From NCBI GenBank assembly GCA_021824145.1, contig JAKALM010000004.1:124001-188000 (forward strand): 64,000 bases of DNA. The letters run 5' to 3'. This DNA comes from Bacteroidota bacterium (GTDB lineage: Bacteria > Bacteroidota > Ignavibacteria > Ignavibacteriales > Ignavibacteriaceae). Both the position numbers and the translations under genes were made by a program. Below the pieces are notes generated by a model. That model had not been told where the DNA came from. It ran no database searches and worked only from the letters and a program-made list of their open reading frames with translations. Below, in pieces: positions 55,485 to 64,000 of this stretch; the first letter of the stretch is position 1; the number at the start of each line of letters is the position of its first letter.

Positions 55485-56777
55485 CTATATCTTTATAAAT
55501 TCAACTCTTCTATTTAAAGCTTTGTTAACAGCTGAATCGTTTTTCGCAACCGGTTCATTTTCGCCTTTACCATCAGTTTCAATTCTTGCTTCTTCAATAT
55601 TAAAATCTTTGACTAAAGAATTTTTAACAGATGCGGCGCGGCGCTTAGATAAATCTAAATTTGAATTATTATCTCCGTCAGAATCTGTATGCCCGACTAT
55701 TTTAATCTTGACATCAGGATTGTCTTTTAATATTGTTGCAATTTCTTTTATAGATGGATATGATTCTGGTTTAACAACATCTTTATTCACATCAAAGTAA
55801 ATTCCGTAGCTTATCAGCTTGCCTTCTGTAAGAAGCTTGCTTCTCATATCTGGCGCGCCAACAGCAATTCGAATATTACTAATCATTGCAGCACCATTTT
55901 CAAATCTAATCCTATCAATTTTTACACAATCTGTTGGTAAACCCTTAGGAAGATCGAACAATTTATTCTGATCTTGATATAAACGAATTCTTGACTTCTG
56001 AATCCAAATTGCAATATGATATTTTTTGTTTTCTTTTTGATATACTTCTTTATCATTTGAATAACTGCTTAAATCTACACCACGGCATTCACTCTTTAAA
56101 AACCATGTATTAAAGGATGGCCTTCCAATTGATTCAACAGCAAATTGAAATCCGCCCATACCTGGAGCAGTACCAGCGTCCCATGCTCTTACATTTTTTG
56201 CTTGCATTAATCGCATATGCCAGCCTGCCATTCTTTTGTCATTCCCTTGAATTGGTATAACATCATATTCAATTGTGTAATTATCTGGTAGTTGAAGTAA
56301 AGCATCTGTCCAAATTGTTTCTCTGCAATTAAATCTCATCCAATGCCCGGGAGCTAAATTTGTAGTTACAACTTCAGCTGATCCGTTTGTATTCCATAAA
56401 GCCGGAAAATCACCAACTGCATCCTGACTGAAATCCTCAAAGAAGATGACTTTTTCTCCCGGTATAAAATCAAATTTTGAATTAATTATTGCTTGCGGAG
56501 TGTTATCAATCTCTTTAGTGGTAGTAATATTTTTTTGTTTTTCAATTGAATTTGTGGAATCAGCATTTTTCTTTTCACCTTTACCGGTAAGCTGCTTTTC
56601 AACTTCATCATAAGCCTTCTCAACACCTTTATTTATTTTATCTCCTGCTCTTTTCTCCCCTTCTTTTTTAACTTTCTCTTCTGCTTTCTTTTTCAATTTA
56701 TCTAAAAATTGTGCTTGCGCTGTTTGAGTTAACCCGAATGCAAATATTAATGCGAAAATAAATAATAACCTTTTCAT
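55485..56777 (-). CDS. OmpA-family protein with N-terminal coiled coil and lectin-like domain
   Basis: 430 residues from ATG 56777, chosen for its GAGGAG ribosome-binding site 7 nt upstream; the signal peptide follows (KRLLFIFALIFAFGLTQTAQA). Residues about 20-75 are a Lys/Glu-rich coiled coil. Residues about 105-300 include VIFFEDFSQDAVGDFPALW and YTIEYDVIPI, a concanavalin/LamG-like beta-sandwich pattern. The C-terminal OmpA domain (about 315-430) has IYFDVNKDVVKPESYPSI, IVGHTDSDGDNNSN, LSKRRAASVKNSL and NRRVEFIKI. It is the first gene of the exported-protein cluster. Confidence 0.88.
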   Translation of the reverse strand: MKRLLFIFALIFAFGLTQTAQAQFLDKLKKKAEEKVKKEGEKRAGDKINKGVEKAYDEVEKQLTGKGEKKNADSTNSIEKQKNITTTKEIDNTPQAIINSKFDFIPGEKVIFFEDFSQDAVGDFPALWNTNGSAEVVTTNLAPGHWMRFNCRETIWTDALLQLPDNYTIEYDVIPIQGNDKRMAGWHMRLMQAKNVRAWDAGTAPGMGGFQFAVESIGRPSFNTWFLKSECRGVDLSSYSNDKEVYQKENKKYHIAIWIQKSRIRLYQDQNKLFDLPKGLPTDCVKIDRIRFENGAAMISNIRIAVGAPDMRSKLLTEGKLISYGIYFDVNKDVVKPESYPSIKEIATILKDNPDVKIKIVGHTDSDGDNNSNLDLSKRRAASVKNSLVKDFNIEEARIETDGKGENEPVAKNDSAVNKALNRRVEFIKI

Positions 56778-56929
56778 ATTGCGACTCCTCATTTTAGTTA
56801 AAGCCTTATTCTAATTACTAAACTTTATATTGAATTAATTAATTCCACTAAAAGTTTTCAGAAACTTTCATAATAAAAATATTTAATACAATCATTGGCT
56901 ATAATTGAATTTATTCAAATTTAATTTTC

Positions 56930-56970
56930 TTAGCCCCTATATTGAAAAGTTCGCCCTGAGATTAGCCCCT
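56930..56970. repeat. paired AGGGGCTAA direct repeats upstream of the OmpA gene
   Basis: On the minus strand AGGGGCTAA occurs twice, 32 nt apart (three helical turns), with a partial third match (AGGGCGAA) between. They lie about 155-195 nt upstream of the OmpA start codon. Confidence 0.4.
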
Positions 56971-57075
56971 AAACTATTGATACAAAATCATTCGAACAAA
57001 TTTTTATTTTTTTATATCAATGAATCCTATTGTCAACTTAATAAAATTATTCATTTAAGTAAATAAAAAAATAAT

Positions 57076-57116
57076 AAAGCCGCTGTATTTTTTTGTAACT
57101 TAAAAATATAGCGGCT
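57076..57116 (-). terminator. terminator after the BNR T9SS gene
   Basis: AGCCGCTGTATTTTT (57077-57091) and AAAAATATAGCGGCT (57101-57115) form a 15-bp stem with one mismatch and a 9-nt loop. On the minus strand TTTATTATTTTTTTATTT follows, about 70 nt after the BNR gene stop. Confidence 0.7.
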
Positions 57117-57184
57117 GTTCTGTTAAAAAATATAATTTAAATAATTATAATTTTATTTTGACAATCATAGTTTCATCATATTTA

Positions 57185-60100
57185 CTATTTTAAAAGCAGC
57201 ATCTTTTTTACTTCACTAAATCCTTGGTTTGAGCTTTTAGTAATACTAGAAGGTTCTACATTTAATTTATAAAAATATATTCCGCTTGTAAGTTGGTATT
57301 TATCAGCTGATAGTTCTACACTATAAGCCCCAGCTTGCTTATTTTCGTTAACAAGCGTTGCTGCTTCTTGCCCAAGAATATTATATACTCTAAGTGTTAC
57401 ATAGCCTGCATATGGAATTTGGTATTTGATGGTTGTACTTGGATTAAATGGATTTGGATAGTTCTGGGACAATTCAAACTTCAGTGGTTGATTAAAGTCA
57501 ATCATTACAATATTAGAATATTTATAATTACCGGTGTTATCAATCATCTTTAATCTATATTCTACAACCCCAGAGGATTCTCCATTAAGCGGATCATTGT
57601 CTACAAATGAAAATTTCTCTGGTGTATTACTATTCCCAGCGCCTTTAACAAACCCAATATTCTCCCATAGAACATTCTGATTGCTGCCTTCTATCATCCG
57701 ACCTCTTTCAATATCAAATCCATAATTATTCACTGTTGTTGCAGTTTGCCATAACAAATTAACTTTTCCATCCAAAGAAACACCTGCAAACGAAACAAGT
57801 TCTACTGGTAGCGTCGAATTTACAACTGCAGAAAAAACTCCTCTGCCGTGAGTAGCAACAGCAAGTGTATTATCTGAAGCTCTATAATTCAACATTGAAC
57901 AAACGGCATTTCCAATAGTAGTTGTTGCTTCCTGTGTCCATACTGTAGACCCGCCGTTTAATGTAGTGGCATAATATACACCTGTACTTGTTGCTAATAG
58001 ATAATCTGTCGTTCCGCTGATAGTAAATATTTCGGCTGATCTTACCGAAGGACCTGTAGCCGCATTAAGATTGCCGGATTCGTTAGTCCATGTGGAACCT
58101 CCATCTGTAGTATACCAAATCCTATCAACATTATAATTACTAAATAATAACATTGCATTATTCGAGTTAGTCGGATCAACAGCAATCCAACTTACATAAG
58201 CGCCTGATGGGAAACTGGCACTGGTAATCTTTGTAACAGTTGGACTGGAACCCGTATTTGCATTATCAATCCTATATGCATTTCCCGTAGATGTTCCATA
58301 GTAAACTACATTTGCACTGTTCGCTGTTGAAATACCAATTGCGCTTACCTGTGAGCCATCCGTTATAAGAGTGCTTGTCAATTGAGTCCATGCATTTTGT
58401 ATGTTTGTATAATTTGAGTCTGCCGCATCACTGTTTCTCCATACACCGGAATTTGAAGAACTGCTTCCCCCTGCATAATAGAGAAGTGAAGAATTGTTTG
58501 GATCCAATGCATAAGGATTAATAAATAATTGATTAACCTGATTTGACGTACCTGAAGGTGGCGCAAAATCAAACAAATATGTATTATCTCTTTTGATTGA
58601 AAATATACCTCCGTTTTGAACTTCAGCATAAATCCTGTTGTCTGCTATTGGTGCGACAATATCATATCCACCATCACCTCCATCTGGCTCAACTGTCCAA
58701 CTAGATAGGCCTGCGCTCGACGTATATACATTGCCGTTATCCTGTGCTCCACCCGAAATCATATTGCTTCCGCTTTCCGGTGCTAGAGAAACTGAATAAA
58801 ATTGAGTAACATCATATGTGCTGTCAAGATCCACCCATGTAACAGGAGTATTACCGCCGTTATTAGCAGTTATATCATATGTTTCACTTATCCCGCCGTC
58901 ATGTCCTGAATAAGCTATAATATTACTTCCCGGCTGGAATATTAGTGTATGACAATCAGGATGATGATTTGGATAAGAACTAGCATCATTAGCCAAAGAG
59001 TAGCCACCTATCCATGTTGTTGCAGTGTTGTCTGCAAAACCGTTGGTCGATCTGTACATATTAGTTCCGCCAATTATTACTGTATCAGAATTATTGGGAT
59101 CTACTTTTACGAACAGGTCATAAGATTGTTGAGAATCAAGTCCTCCAACTAATCCGTTTACTGAAGGAAGATTTGAACTCAAATCAGTCCACGTAGAATT
59201 AGAATTATCATACTTAAACAGGCTCAAATAGTCGCCCTCTTGTCCTAATTTACCAACGCCAGGGGTTTCACCAAAAAAGTAAACTATATTTTCATTTGAT
59301 GGGGATATACCAATAACAAATCGTCTAAAATTAGTAAGTCCTGTAGGAGTAATTTTTGTCCAAGTACTGCCGGCATCAGTTGATTTCCAGATTCCCCCAT
59401 TCGCTGATGTACTGTCAAGTGTTGCATAAACAATTCCAGTTGGAGTTACTGCAACTTCAGAATAAAAACAAGAAATACCATTATATAAAGATGAATTCCA
59501 TGTTGAACCTCCATCTGTGCTTTTAAAAATGCCGAAAAGGGTAGCTGCATATACTACATCTGTGGAACTGTTCGAGGGATCTATTGCTAAGCCATTAACT
59601 AAGCTGAAATTTGATGCACCTGGAGTCTGGGGCTGCGTTACAGCAGTGCTGCTAAGAAGCGACCAGGTCTGTCCATCATCTGTTGATTTATAAATTCCGG
59701 ATCCAAGATAAAGATTTGTAGCTCCTTTGTCGTTAAATTCTCTTCCCCAAAGTTCGCCAGTTCCTGCATACCAGGTGTTCTCTTTTCCCGATCTTGTATC
59801 CTGCACAATGCTAGTAACTGCAAGTGTATTTGATGGTGAGGAAACCAAACTCCATGACATGCCGCTATTTGTAGATCTCCATATTCCGCCGGAAGTTGCC
59901 CCAGCAATAATAATTGATGTGTTCTTTACATCTATTCCAATCGCACGTGTTCTTCCTCCAATATTGTTGGGCCCTCTCTCTGACCAAGTTAAAGACTGTA
60001 CGTTTTTTACTGCCTTCCCTTTCATCATTGTATATTCTTGTTGTTTAGGAAGAGTCTTTGCATATTTGAGTTCAAGTTTACGTATGTTAGATGGAATCAT

Positions 60101-60283
60101 ATTTGTCTTTGGATCCCGCAGCATTAAAAAATTTTGAAGTTGTTTCGCTTGCTCGTTTTCTTTATCAAGCCTTTCGTAATTTTTAAATGAGTTGGATTGA
60201 GAGTAAGTTTTATTTATGCAGCTTCCAAAAATAATTGTTAATATAATAAATATAATTGTGTTAATATGTAGAATCTTTTTCAT
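57185..60283 (-). CDS. T9SS-secreted BNR/beta-propeller (sialidase/VPS10-like) protein
   Basis: 1032 residues with signal peptide (IIFIILTIIFGSCINKTYSQ). Many BNR/Asp-box repeats are visible, e.g. GGIWRSTNSGMSWSLVSS, GIYKSTDDGQTWSLLSS, GIFKSTDGGSTWNSS, GIWKSTDAGSTWTKI, RIWYTTDGGSTWTNESG, forming two beta-propellers (about 85-500 and 500-830). The last ~90 residues are a type A T9SS sorting domain (SQNYPNPFNPSTTIKYQIP, GYVTLRVYNILGQEA, SGIYFYKL). Enzymatic residues of sialidases are not evident, so a binding or adhesion role is possible. Confidence 0.9.
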   Translation of the reverse strand: MKKILHINTIIFIILTIIFGSCINKTYSQSNSFKNYERLDKENEQAKQLQNFLMLRDPKTNMIPSNIRKLELKYAKTLPKQQEYTMMKGKAVKNVQSLTWSERGPNNIGGRTRAIGIDVKNTSIIIAGATSGGIWRSTNSGMSWSLVSSPSNTLAVTSIVQDTRSGKENTWYAGTGELWGREFNDKGATNLYLGSGIYKSTDDGQTWSLLSSTAVTQPQTPGASNFSLVNGLAIDPSNSSTDVVYAATLFGIFKSTDGGSTWNSSLYNGISCFYSEVAVTPTGIVYATLDSTSANGGIWKSTDAGSTWTKITPTGLTNFRRFVIGISPSNENIVYFFGETPGVGKLGQEGDYLSLFKYDNSNSTWTDLSSNLPSVNGLVGGLDSQQSYDLFVKVDPNNSDTVIIGGTNMYRSTNGFADNTATTWIGGYSLANDASSYPNHHPDCHTLIFQPGSNIIAYSGHDGGISETYDITANNGGNTPVTWVDLDSTYDVTQFYSVSLAPESGSNMISGGAQDNGNVYTSSAGLSSWTVEPDGGDGGYDIVAPIADNRIYAEVQNGGIFSIKRDNTYLFDFAPPSGTSNQVNQLFINPYALDPNNSSLLYYAGGSSSSNSGVWRNSDAADSNYTNIQNAWTQLTSTLITDGSQVSAIGISTANSANVVYYGTSTGNAYRIDNANTGSSPTVTKITSASFPSGAYVSWIAVDPTNSNNAMLLFSNYNVDRIWYTTDGGSTWTNESGNLNAATGPSVRSAEIFTISGTTDYLLATSTGVYYATTLNGGSTVWTQEATTTIGNAVCSMLNYRASDNTLAVATHGRGVFSAVVNSTLPVELVSFAGVSLDGKVNLLWQTATTVNNYGFDIERGRMIEGSNQNVLWENIGFVKGAGNSNTPEKFSFVDNDPLNGESSGVVEYRLKMIDNTGNYKYSNIVMIDFNQPLKFELSQNYPNPFNPSTTIKYQIPYAGYVTLRVYNILGQEAATLVNENKQAGAYSVELSADKYQLTSGIYFYKLNVEPSSITKSSNQGFSEVKKMLLLK

Positions 60284-60724
60284 TTGGCTACCATTTTTTA
60301 ATGTGAAATATTGTATGAGTAATTGTTGGCAAATAGATTATTTTGGAATAGTATTGCCTAAGTGCGGGTTTTTTCATGTCAGTAAAGAAATATATTAACA
60401 GCAAGTCATTAATACTTTTAGTAAAATTTTCCATCATAATATTTTCTGAAATATTTTTAGAATTGTTAGTAAAATTTAGTCCGCAGTAAATTTTACAATT
60501 ATATTAAACTATTATCAACTTGCTTATGTATTACAGATAATAGTTAAAAGTTCTGTTTGTTACTAATCACATAAGTCAAATGTCTTTTTTAGTCTAAGAG
60601 TCTATCAGAATAATTTAATTGATAGGATATATAACAATAACGTTATTATTTATGTCAAAGTAATGATGTTTATTTTTTGTTTAGCAGATCGATTAGAATA
60701 AAAAGTATTCAAAGCCGAATAAAA
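60284..60724. other. intergenic region between the BNR gene and the radical SAM gene
   Basis: 441 nt, AT-rich, holding the upstream region of the BNR gene and downstream region of the radical SAM gene. A 12-bp palindrome AATAACGTTATT lies at 60636-60647 and a short hairpin CTATCA/TGATAG at 60602-60625. I see no open reading frame, RNA gene or clear promoter. Confidence 0.4.
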
Positions 60725-62281
60725 TTATTCTGCTTCTTGTACTGCGTTTATTGGTAGCGCACTGGAATATATGTTTAATCCCTTATTCTCTTTTTTCAAA
60801 AACTCTCTTAATAAATTATTGTACTGCGACATCAAAGCAGCCTGGAACACTGCGTTATCAAGTAAATTAATATTGTTGCCAATTGTCATTAGAATTATTT
60901 TCCAGAAGTATTTTCTTTCCTCAGAAATTATTCCTAGCTTAAAAATAATTTGAAATACGATGAATATATCTTTGATTGATATTCTTCTTTTTATTGGAAA
61001 TGAAACTTTATATAAATTGTTTTTATCCATTTGGAATTGTTTTATTCTTTCTAAAACCTTATTGGGCGAGTAAGTATTAATTAGTATTTTCTTAAATCCT
61101 TCGTATAATACTTTAGAATCCATCATCGGAATTATATTAGTCCTATCCTCATCGAATTCAAATTTTGTAAGCAGCCTGTTTTCCCTTTTCATTCTTTCAA
61201 ATAATTCCGTACCCGGTGGCGCTTTTAAAACATTTACAATGATATAAACAATTCCGCTTTTCTGAATAAATGAAATGATATCATCAAAAACTGTTTCTTT
61301 ATCGGTATCTAGACCGACGATGAAGGTTCCTATTATAATAAAGCCTATGCTTTGAAGATATTTCACGACATCCAAAATATTTCTTCCGGCATTTTGTTTT
61401 TTCCTCATCGCAATAAGTGAAGCATCGTCAATTGATTCTATTCCAATAAGAACATTTCTAAATCCAGCTTCAAGTAATAATTCACATAACTCGCGGTCAT
61501 CGGCAAGCGTTATAGTAAGCTGAGTTGTAAATCCCGGCGCGTAAGGATTTTTCTTTCTCCATTCTATAAGAGTTGGAAGCAATTCTTTTTTTAGAATATT
61601 TTTGTTGCCGATTAAATTGTCATCAGCAAAAAGTATAGTCTCTCCTGGTCCTTTTTCTAATAATAGGTCAAGTTCGGTAATTATCTGCTTCGGAGTTTTT
61701 ACTCTTGGTATTCTTCCGTAAAGAACAGTAACATCGCAAAAATCGCAAAGATATGGGCATCCACGGGAATATTGCACAATCGAATAAAGATAATTTTTCA
61801 TGTCTACCAGTTCCCACATTGGAGTAGGAGTTGCATGCACATTCGCATATTCAGTTGATGTATAAATATCTTTTGGCGTGCCTAGTTCTAAATCTTTAAG
61901 AAACATCGGCAGAGTTATTTCTGCTTCATTCAGTACAAAATGCGTTACGCCTGGAAAATGTTCATGCTCATGCGTGAACATTGGCCCGCCGGCAACTATT
62001 TTTACATTATTTTCATTACATATTTGAATAACTTCCTTTGCGCTTTTTGCTTGTACATTCATCGCACTTATAAAAACATAATCAGCCCACTTAAGGTCTT
62101 CTTTTGCTAGTTCTTCAAAGTTTAAATCAACAACTTTTTTATTCCATTCGGATGGAAGCATTGAGGCAACTGTCAAAAGCCCAATTGGTGGAAATGTTGC
62201 CTTCTTTCCTAATAAATGTACAATATAAAGACTGTTTGTTATATTGTCTGGCATTTTAGGATAGACCATGAGAATATTCAT
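60725..62281 (-). CDS. B12-binding radical SAM protein (DUF4070 type)
   Basis: 518 residues: N-terminal cobalamin-binding domain (about 1-130, with PPIGLLTVASMLPSEW), a radical SAM domain with the [4Fe-4S] motif CxxxCxxC in SRGCPYLCDFCD (around 175-182), and a C-terminal region with DUF4070-like sequence (about 370-500). Members of this group carry out B12-dependent methylations or rearrangements, as in hopanoid or bacteriochlorophyll pathways; the substrate here is unknown. A SAM methyltransferase gene stands 184 nt upstream on the same strand. Confidence 0.88.
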   Translation of the reverse strand: MNILMVYPKMPDNITNSLYIVHLLGKKATFPPIGLLTVASMLPSEWNKKVVDLNFEELAKEDLKWADYVFISAMNVQAKSAKEVIQICNENNVKIVAGGPMFTHEHEHFPGVTHFVLNEAEITLPMFLKDLELGTPKDIYTSTEYANVHATPTPMWELVDMKNYLYSIVQYSRGCPYLCDFCDVTVLYGRIPRVKTPKQIITELDLLLEKGPGETILFADDNLIGNKNILKKELLPTLIEWRKKNPYAPGFTTQLTITLADDRELCELLLEAGFRNVLIGIESIDDASLIAMRKKQNAGRNILDVVKYLQSIGFIIIGTFIVGLDTDKETVFDDIISFIQKSGIVYIIVNVLKAPPGTELFERMKRENRLLTKFEFDEDRTNIIPMMDSKVLYEGFKKILINTYSPNKVLERIKQFQMDKNNLYKVSFPIKRRISIKDIFIVFQIIFKLGIISEERKYFWKIILMTIGNNINLLDNAVFQAALMSQYNNLLREFLKKENKGLNIYSSALPINAVQEAE

Positions 62282-62465
62282 TAAATCTTTTTCTTTTTAT
62301 TATTAATAAAATTAAAAGTAATAATTACTTTTATAATACTTGTGAATTTCCCTTTTATAATAACAAAATAGTCAATTCTTTCAAAACTAATTCTAAGGCT
62401 TAGAAAAGATAATTAATTTTAATCACGCTTTGTTAAATAAGATTTGTCTTATATAGCTTTCACGC

Positions 62466-63230
62466 TTATTTTTTTTCTGCAATAACCAGCATTTCAAAAT
62501 CTTGTGTGGTTAACTTATCACTTCGGCTAAATGCGCCTAACTTAGCACCATATATATCGATATTTTTATAATTAAGTGATTTCAGCAGCCAAGTTATTTC
62601 AGATGGTACATAATAGCGTTCATTGCATTCTAAGATTTTCTCCTTACCTGAGTCATCTTCAATTGTAAGTGTAATATAATTTCTAAATGACATTAAATCG
62701 AAAGTGTTATTTTCAAATTTTACTTTATTATCTTCATCATGATCGGCAAGAAAATCTTTTACTGAATGGAATAATGTAAATAATCCGTTCAGTGTTGTAA
62801 AAATAAATTTCCCATCTTCTTTCAAAGCTTTGGTTGCATTCTGAAGAATTTGAAAATTCATTTCGTCAGTTTCCATTAGCGGAAATGATCCTTCGCAAAG
62901 CATAATTGCTAAATCAAATTCATTTGAAAAATTTAGTGACCTTGCATCTTGAATTTGGAAATTGATATTCAATCCTTGGCTAATTGATATTTCTTTAGCT
63001 CTGTTTAAAAGTGATTTTGATAAATCAATACCAGTTACATCGTATCCTCTTTTGCTAAGTTCGATTGAATGTCTTCCTGTTCCGCAGCCAATGTCTAGGA
63101 TTTTTAAATTCTTGTTAAATGAAATTTCCTTTTCAATAAAATCGCATTCGCCTTTAGTCCCTTTAGTGTAAATCTCTTCTTCATATTTCTTTGAGTAATT
63201 TTCGAATAGTTCCTCATACCATTGTTTCAT
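62466..63230 (-). CDS. class I SAM-dependent methyltransferase
   Basis: 254 residues. SAM-binding motif I is KILDIGCGTGRHSIELSKRGY near residues 45-65 and motif II DVTGIDLSKSLL; LAIMLCEGSFPLMETDEM lies in the usual motif III/IV position. Substrate unknown. A GGGAG site precedes the start. The 184-nt gap to the radical SAM gene holds a weak AT hairpin (62314-62332). Confidence 0.85.
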   Translation of the reverse strand: MKQWYEELFENYSKKYEEEIYTKGTKGECDFIEKEISFNKNLKILDIGCGTGRHSIELSKRGYDVTGIDLSKSLLNRAKEISISQGLNINFQIQDARSLNFSNEFDLAIMLCEGSFPLMETDEMNFQILQNATKALKEDGKFIFTTLNGLFTLFHSVKDFLADHDEDNKVKFENNTFDLMSFRNYITLTIEDDSGKEKILECNERYYVPSEITWLLKSLNYKNIDIYGAKLGAFSRSDKLTTQDFEMLVIAEKK

Positions 63231-63349
63231 AATTCTCCCATTTGATTTGTGCTTATAAACTTTCGGTTAAATAATTATTTTTTGTATCAATAGAAAATAA
63301 CTTTATTAAAAAGTTTTTTTGATTGCTTCAGGATAAATTTAATATTCTT

Positions 63350-63752
63350 TCAGGTATTAGCAACTAAAAATACTTCCCCGCTTGCAGGTAATAAAATTTC
63401 TGTCCTATTTTCAAAATAATATTATTCCATATCTTTTGTAGAAATTGTTTTTACACTTTTAAAACCTGTATTAACAGCAAGAGATAATATTTCATCCTGA
63501 TTAAAAAAACTTATCATTGGCGTTCCGGCGGCACGAGCGCCTTTCTTTGCTATTCTTGCGTTGTTGTTTCAATAATAATGTATTGAGTAATCCTTTTTTT
63601 TACTTTCTTCAATTACTAAATCCTCAATAAAACGTGTACGAGCAATTATGGAAGCTCTTAACCGTTTTGTAAATTTCATATCTGGGCGTTGTTTTAAATC
63701 TGTATCTGCCTTGCTTTATATTTCAAGTTTTAACACTTTAGTTCCCATCCAT
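63350..63752 (-). pseudogene. decayed TIGR00027-type SAM methyltransferase
   Basis: Minus-strand remnants in order: MDGN then a TAA where Lys is expected, SVKT then TGA, then, after a frame change, KFTKRLRASIIARTRFIEDL, then a stop, then RIAKKGARAAGTPMISFFNQ and DEILSLAVNTGFKSV, a TAA near STKDME, and YYFENRTEILLPASGEVFLV ending at TGA 63350. These match the start, the ART-R-FIEDL segment and the C-terminus of the TIGR00027/LCMT-like methyltransferase family as I know it, but the central SAM-binding part is deleted. About 400 nt remain of a gene usually near 850 nt, with at least three in-frame stops. Confidence 0.7.
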
Positions 63753-63820
63753 TGTTCTGTTTAATTACGCAGCGTTTTTTTATTATAAATTTTAACAGTA
63801 CAGCTTCTGGTCAGGTGATA

Positions 63821-64000
63821 CTATTTTAATAGTAACATTTTCTTAGTTGAAAGATAATCTCCAGCAGTTAATCTATATAAATAAACTCCGCTTGATAACT
63901 GAGAAGCATTGAAGTTTATTTCGTGGCTTCCTTTATTTTTATACTGATTAATAAGCGTCTTTACTTCCCTTCCTAATTCATCGTAAATCTTAAGAGTTAT
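63821..64000 (-). CDS. C-terminal end of a T9SS-sorted protein (partial)
   Basis: 59 residues up to the window edge, ending at TAG 63821-63823. The reading (ITLKIYDELGREVKTLINQ, then LSSGVYLYRLTAGDYLSTKK and MLLLK) is a type A T9SS sorting domain, very like the end of the BNR protein. The start is beyond the window. Frame and stop are unambiguous. Confidence 0.85.
   Translation of the reverse strand: MTLKIYDELGREVKTLINQYKNKGSHEINFNASQLSSGVYLYRLTAGDYLSTKKMLLLK

Larger units (their letters stand above)
56778..57184. other. intergenic region upstream of the exported-protein cluster
   Basis: 407 nt with the presumed promoter region of the OmpA gene and the terminator of the BNR gene. Two TTAGCCCCT copies lie at 56930-56938 and 56962-56970. 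No open reading frame or RNA gene recognised. Confidence 0.5.

Noticed and set aside
55451-55487. 11-codon readthrough extension behind the OmpA gene TAG
   Set aside because: The OmpA domain ends normally at NRRVEFIKI; the extension SGFWILKFNAE is short and matches nothing.
59727-60137. 136-codon plus-strand open frame within the BNR gene
   Set aside because: Antisense to the signal-peptide and first-propeller region of a clear T9SS substrate; no start signal or family.
60602-60647. Short hairpin and 12-bp palindrome downstream of the radical SAM gene
   Set aside because: The 6-bp stem with a 12-nt loop has no T-run, and the palindrome stands alone; both fit chance in AT-rich sequence.
62314-62332. 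AAAAGTAA/TTACTTTT hairpin after the methyltransferase gene
   Set aside because: Only A/T-rich pairs with a 3-nt loop; too weak to call as a terminator.

Overview
The window is strongly AT-rich bacterial chromosome with a Bacteroidota/Ignavibacteriota character, most like an Ignavibacteria (Melioribacter/Ignavibacterium-type) genome. Evidence: three proteins end in type IX secretion (T9SS) C-terminal sorting domains, ssb sits next to a GldE-like CNNM protein, many envelope proteins are of Bacteroidota type (Wzi-like barrel, FadL-like barrel, OmpA-peptidoglycan-binding proteins, DUF3108, HTCS-like AraC regulator), and the core proteins are of Bacteroidota/Chlorobi type. The exact species cannot be told from the sequence. 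I see no tRNA, rRNA, CRISPR array, insertion sequence or prophage.

Layout. 1-7.4 kb (+): end of an unidentified gene, then a tightly overlapping set purF, a large T9SS subtilisin, pgsA and ftsY. 7.5-44.9 kb (-): a very long, almost gap-free run of housekeeping genes. Read in the direction of transcription it has yqeY-cvpA-mutS2-biotin carboxylase-BCCP-FadL-GDSL lipase; SPOR lipoprotein; ssb-gldE-like-small protein-MCE-ggt; acpS; a small membrane protein and HNH nuclease; trpS-scpA-scpB-rluB-dacB-lysS-GT2-Wzi-ctpA-DUF3108-gamma carbonic anhydrase-MBL hydrolase-ybeY-smg-topA-xerC-hpf-hprK; M23 peptidase; DUF2795; holB; thiolase and 3-hydroxyacyl-CoA dehydrogenase. Many neighbours overlap by 1-14 nt (ATGA or TAATG junctions), so translational coupling is likely.

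45-60.3 kb is the accessory part: a secreted bleomycin-hydrolase-like C1 peptidase (+), a lipoprotein and an AraC-type regulator, then eight consecutive minus-strand genes for exported proteins (48.4-56.8 kb). These are two OmpA-domain proteins at the ends and, between them, a leucine-rich-repeat protein, a DUF4412-like protein, two unrecognised proteins and a tandem pair of coiled-coil paralogues. I think this is the best candidate for an undescribed envelope system. It is followed by a 1032-residue BNR/beta-propeller T9SS substrate. 60.7-64 kb has a B12-binding radical SAM protein, a SAM methyltransferase, a decayed TIGR00027-type methyltransferase pseudogene, and the C-terminal end of another T9SS substrate cut by the window edge.

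Points of most interest: the eight-gene exported-protein cluster; a coding-like tail out of frame behind one coiled-coil paralogue; an HNH nuclease whose conserved N-terminal part has no usual start codon; a TrpRS with an iron-sulfur-type cysteine motif; a PBP4-type DacB with KPG in place of KTG; a YbeY with Asp as the third presumed zinc ligand; and a terminator hairpin immediately in front of holB.
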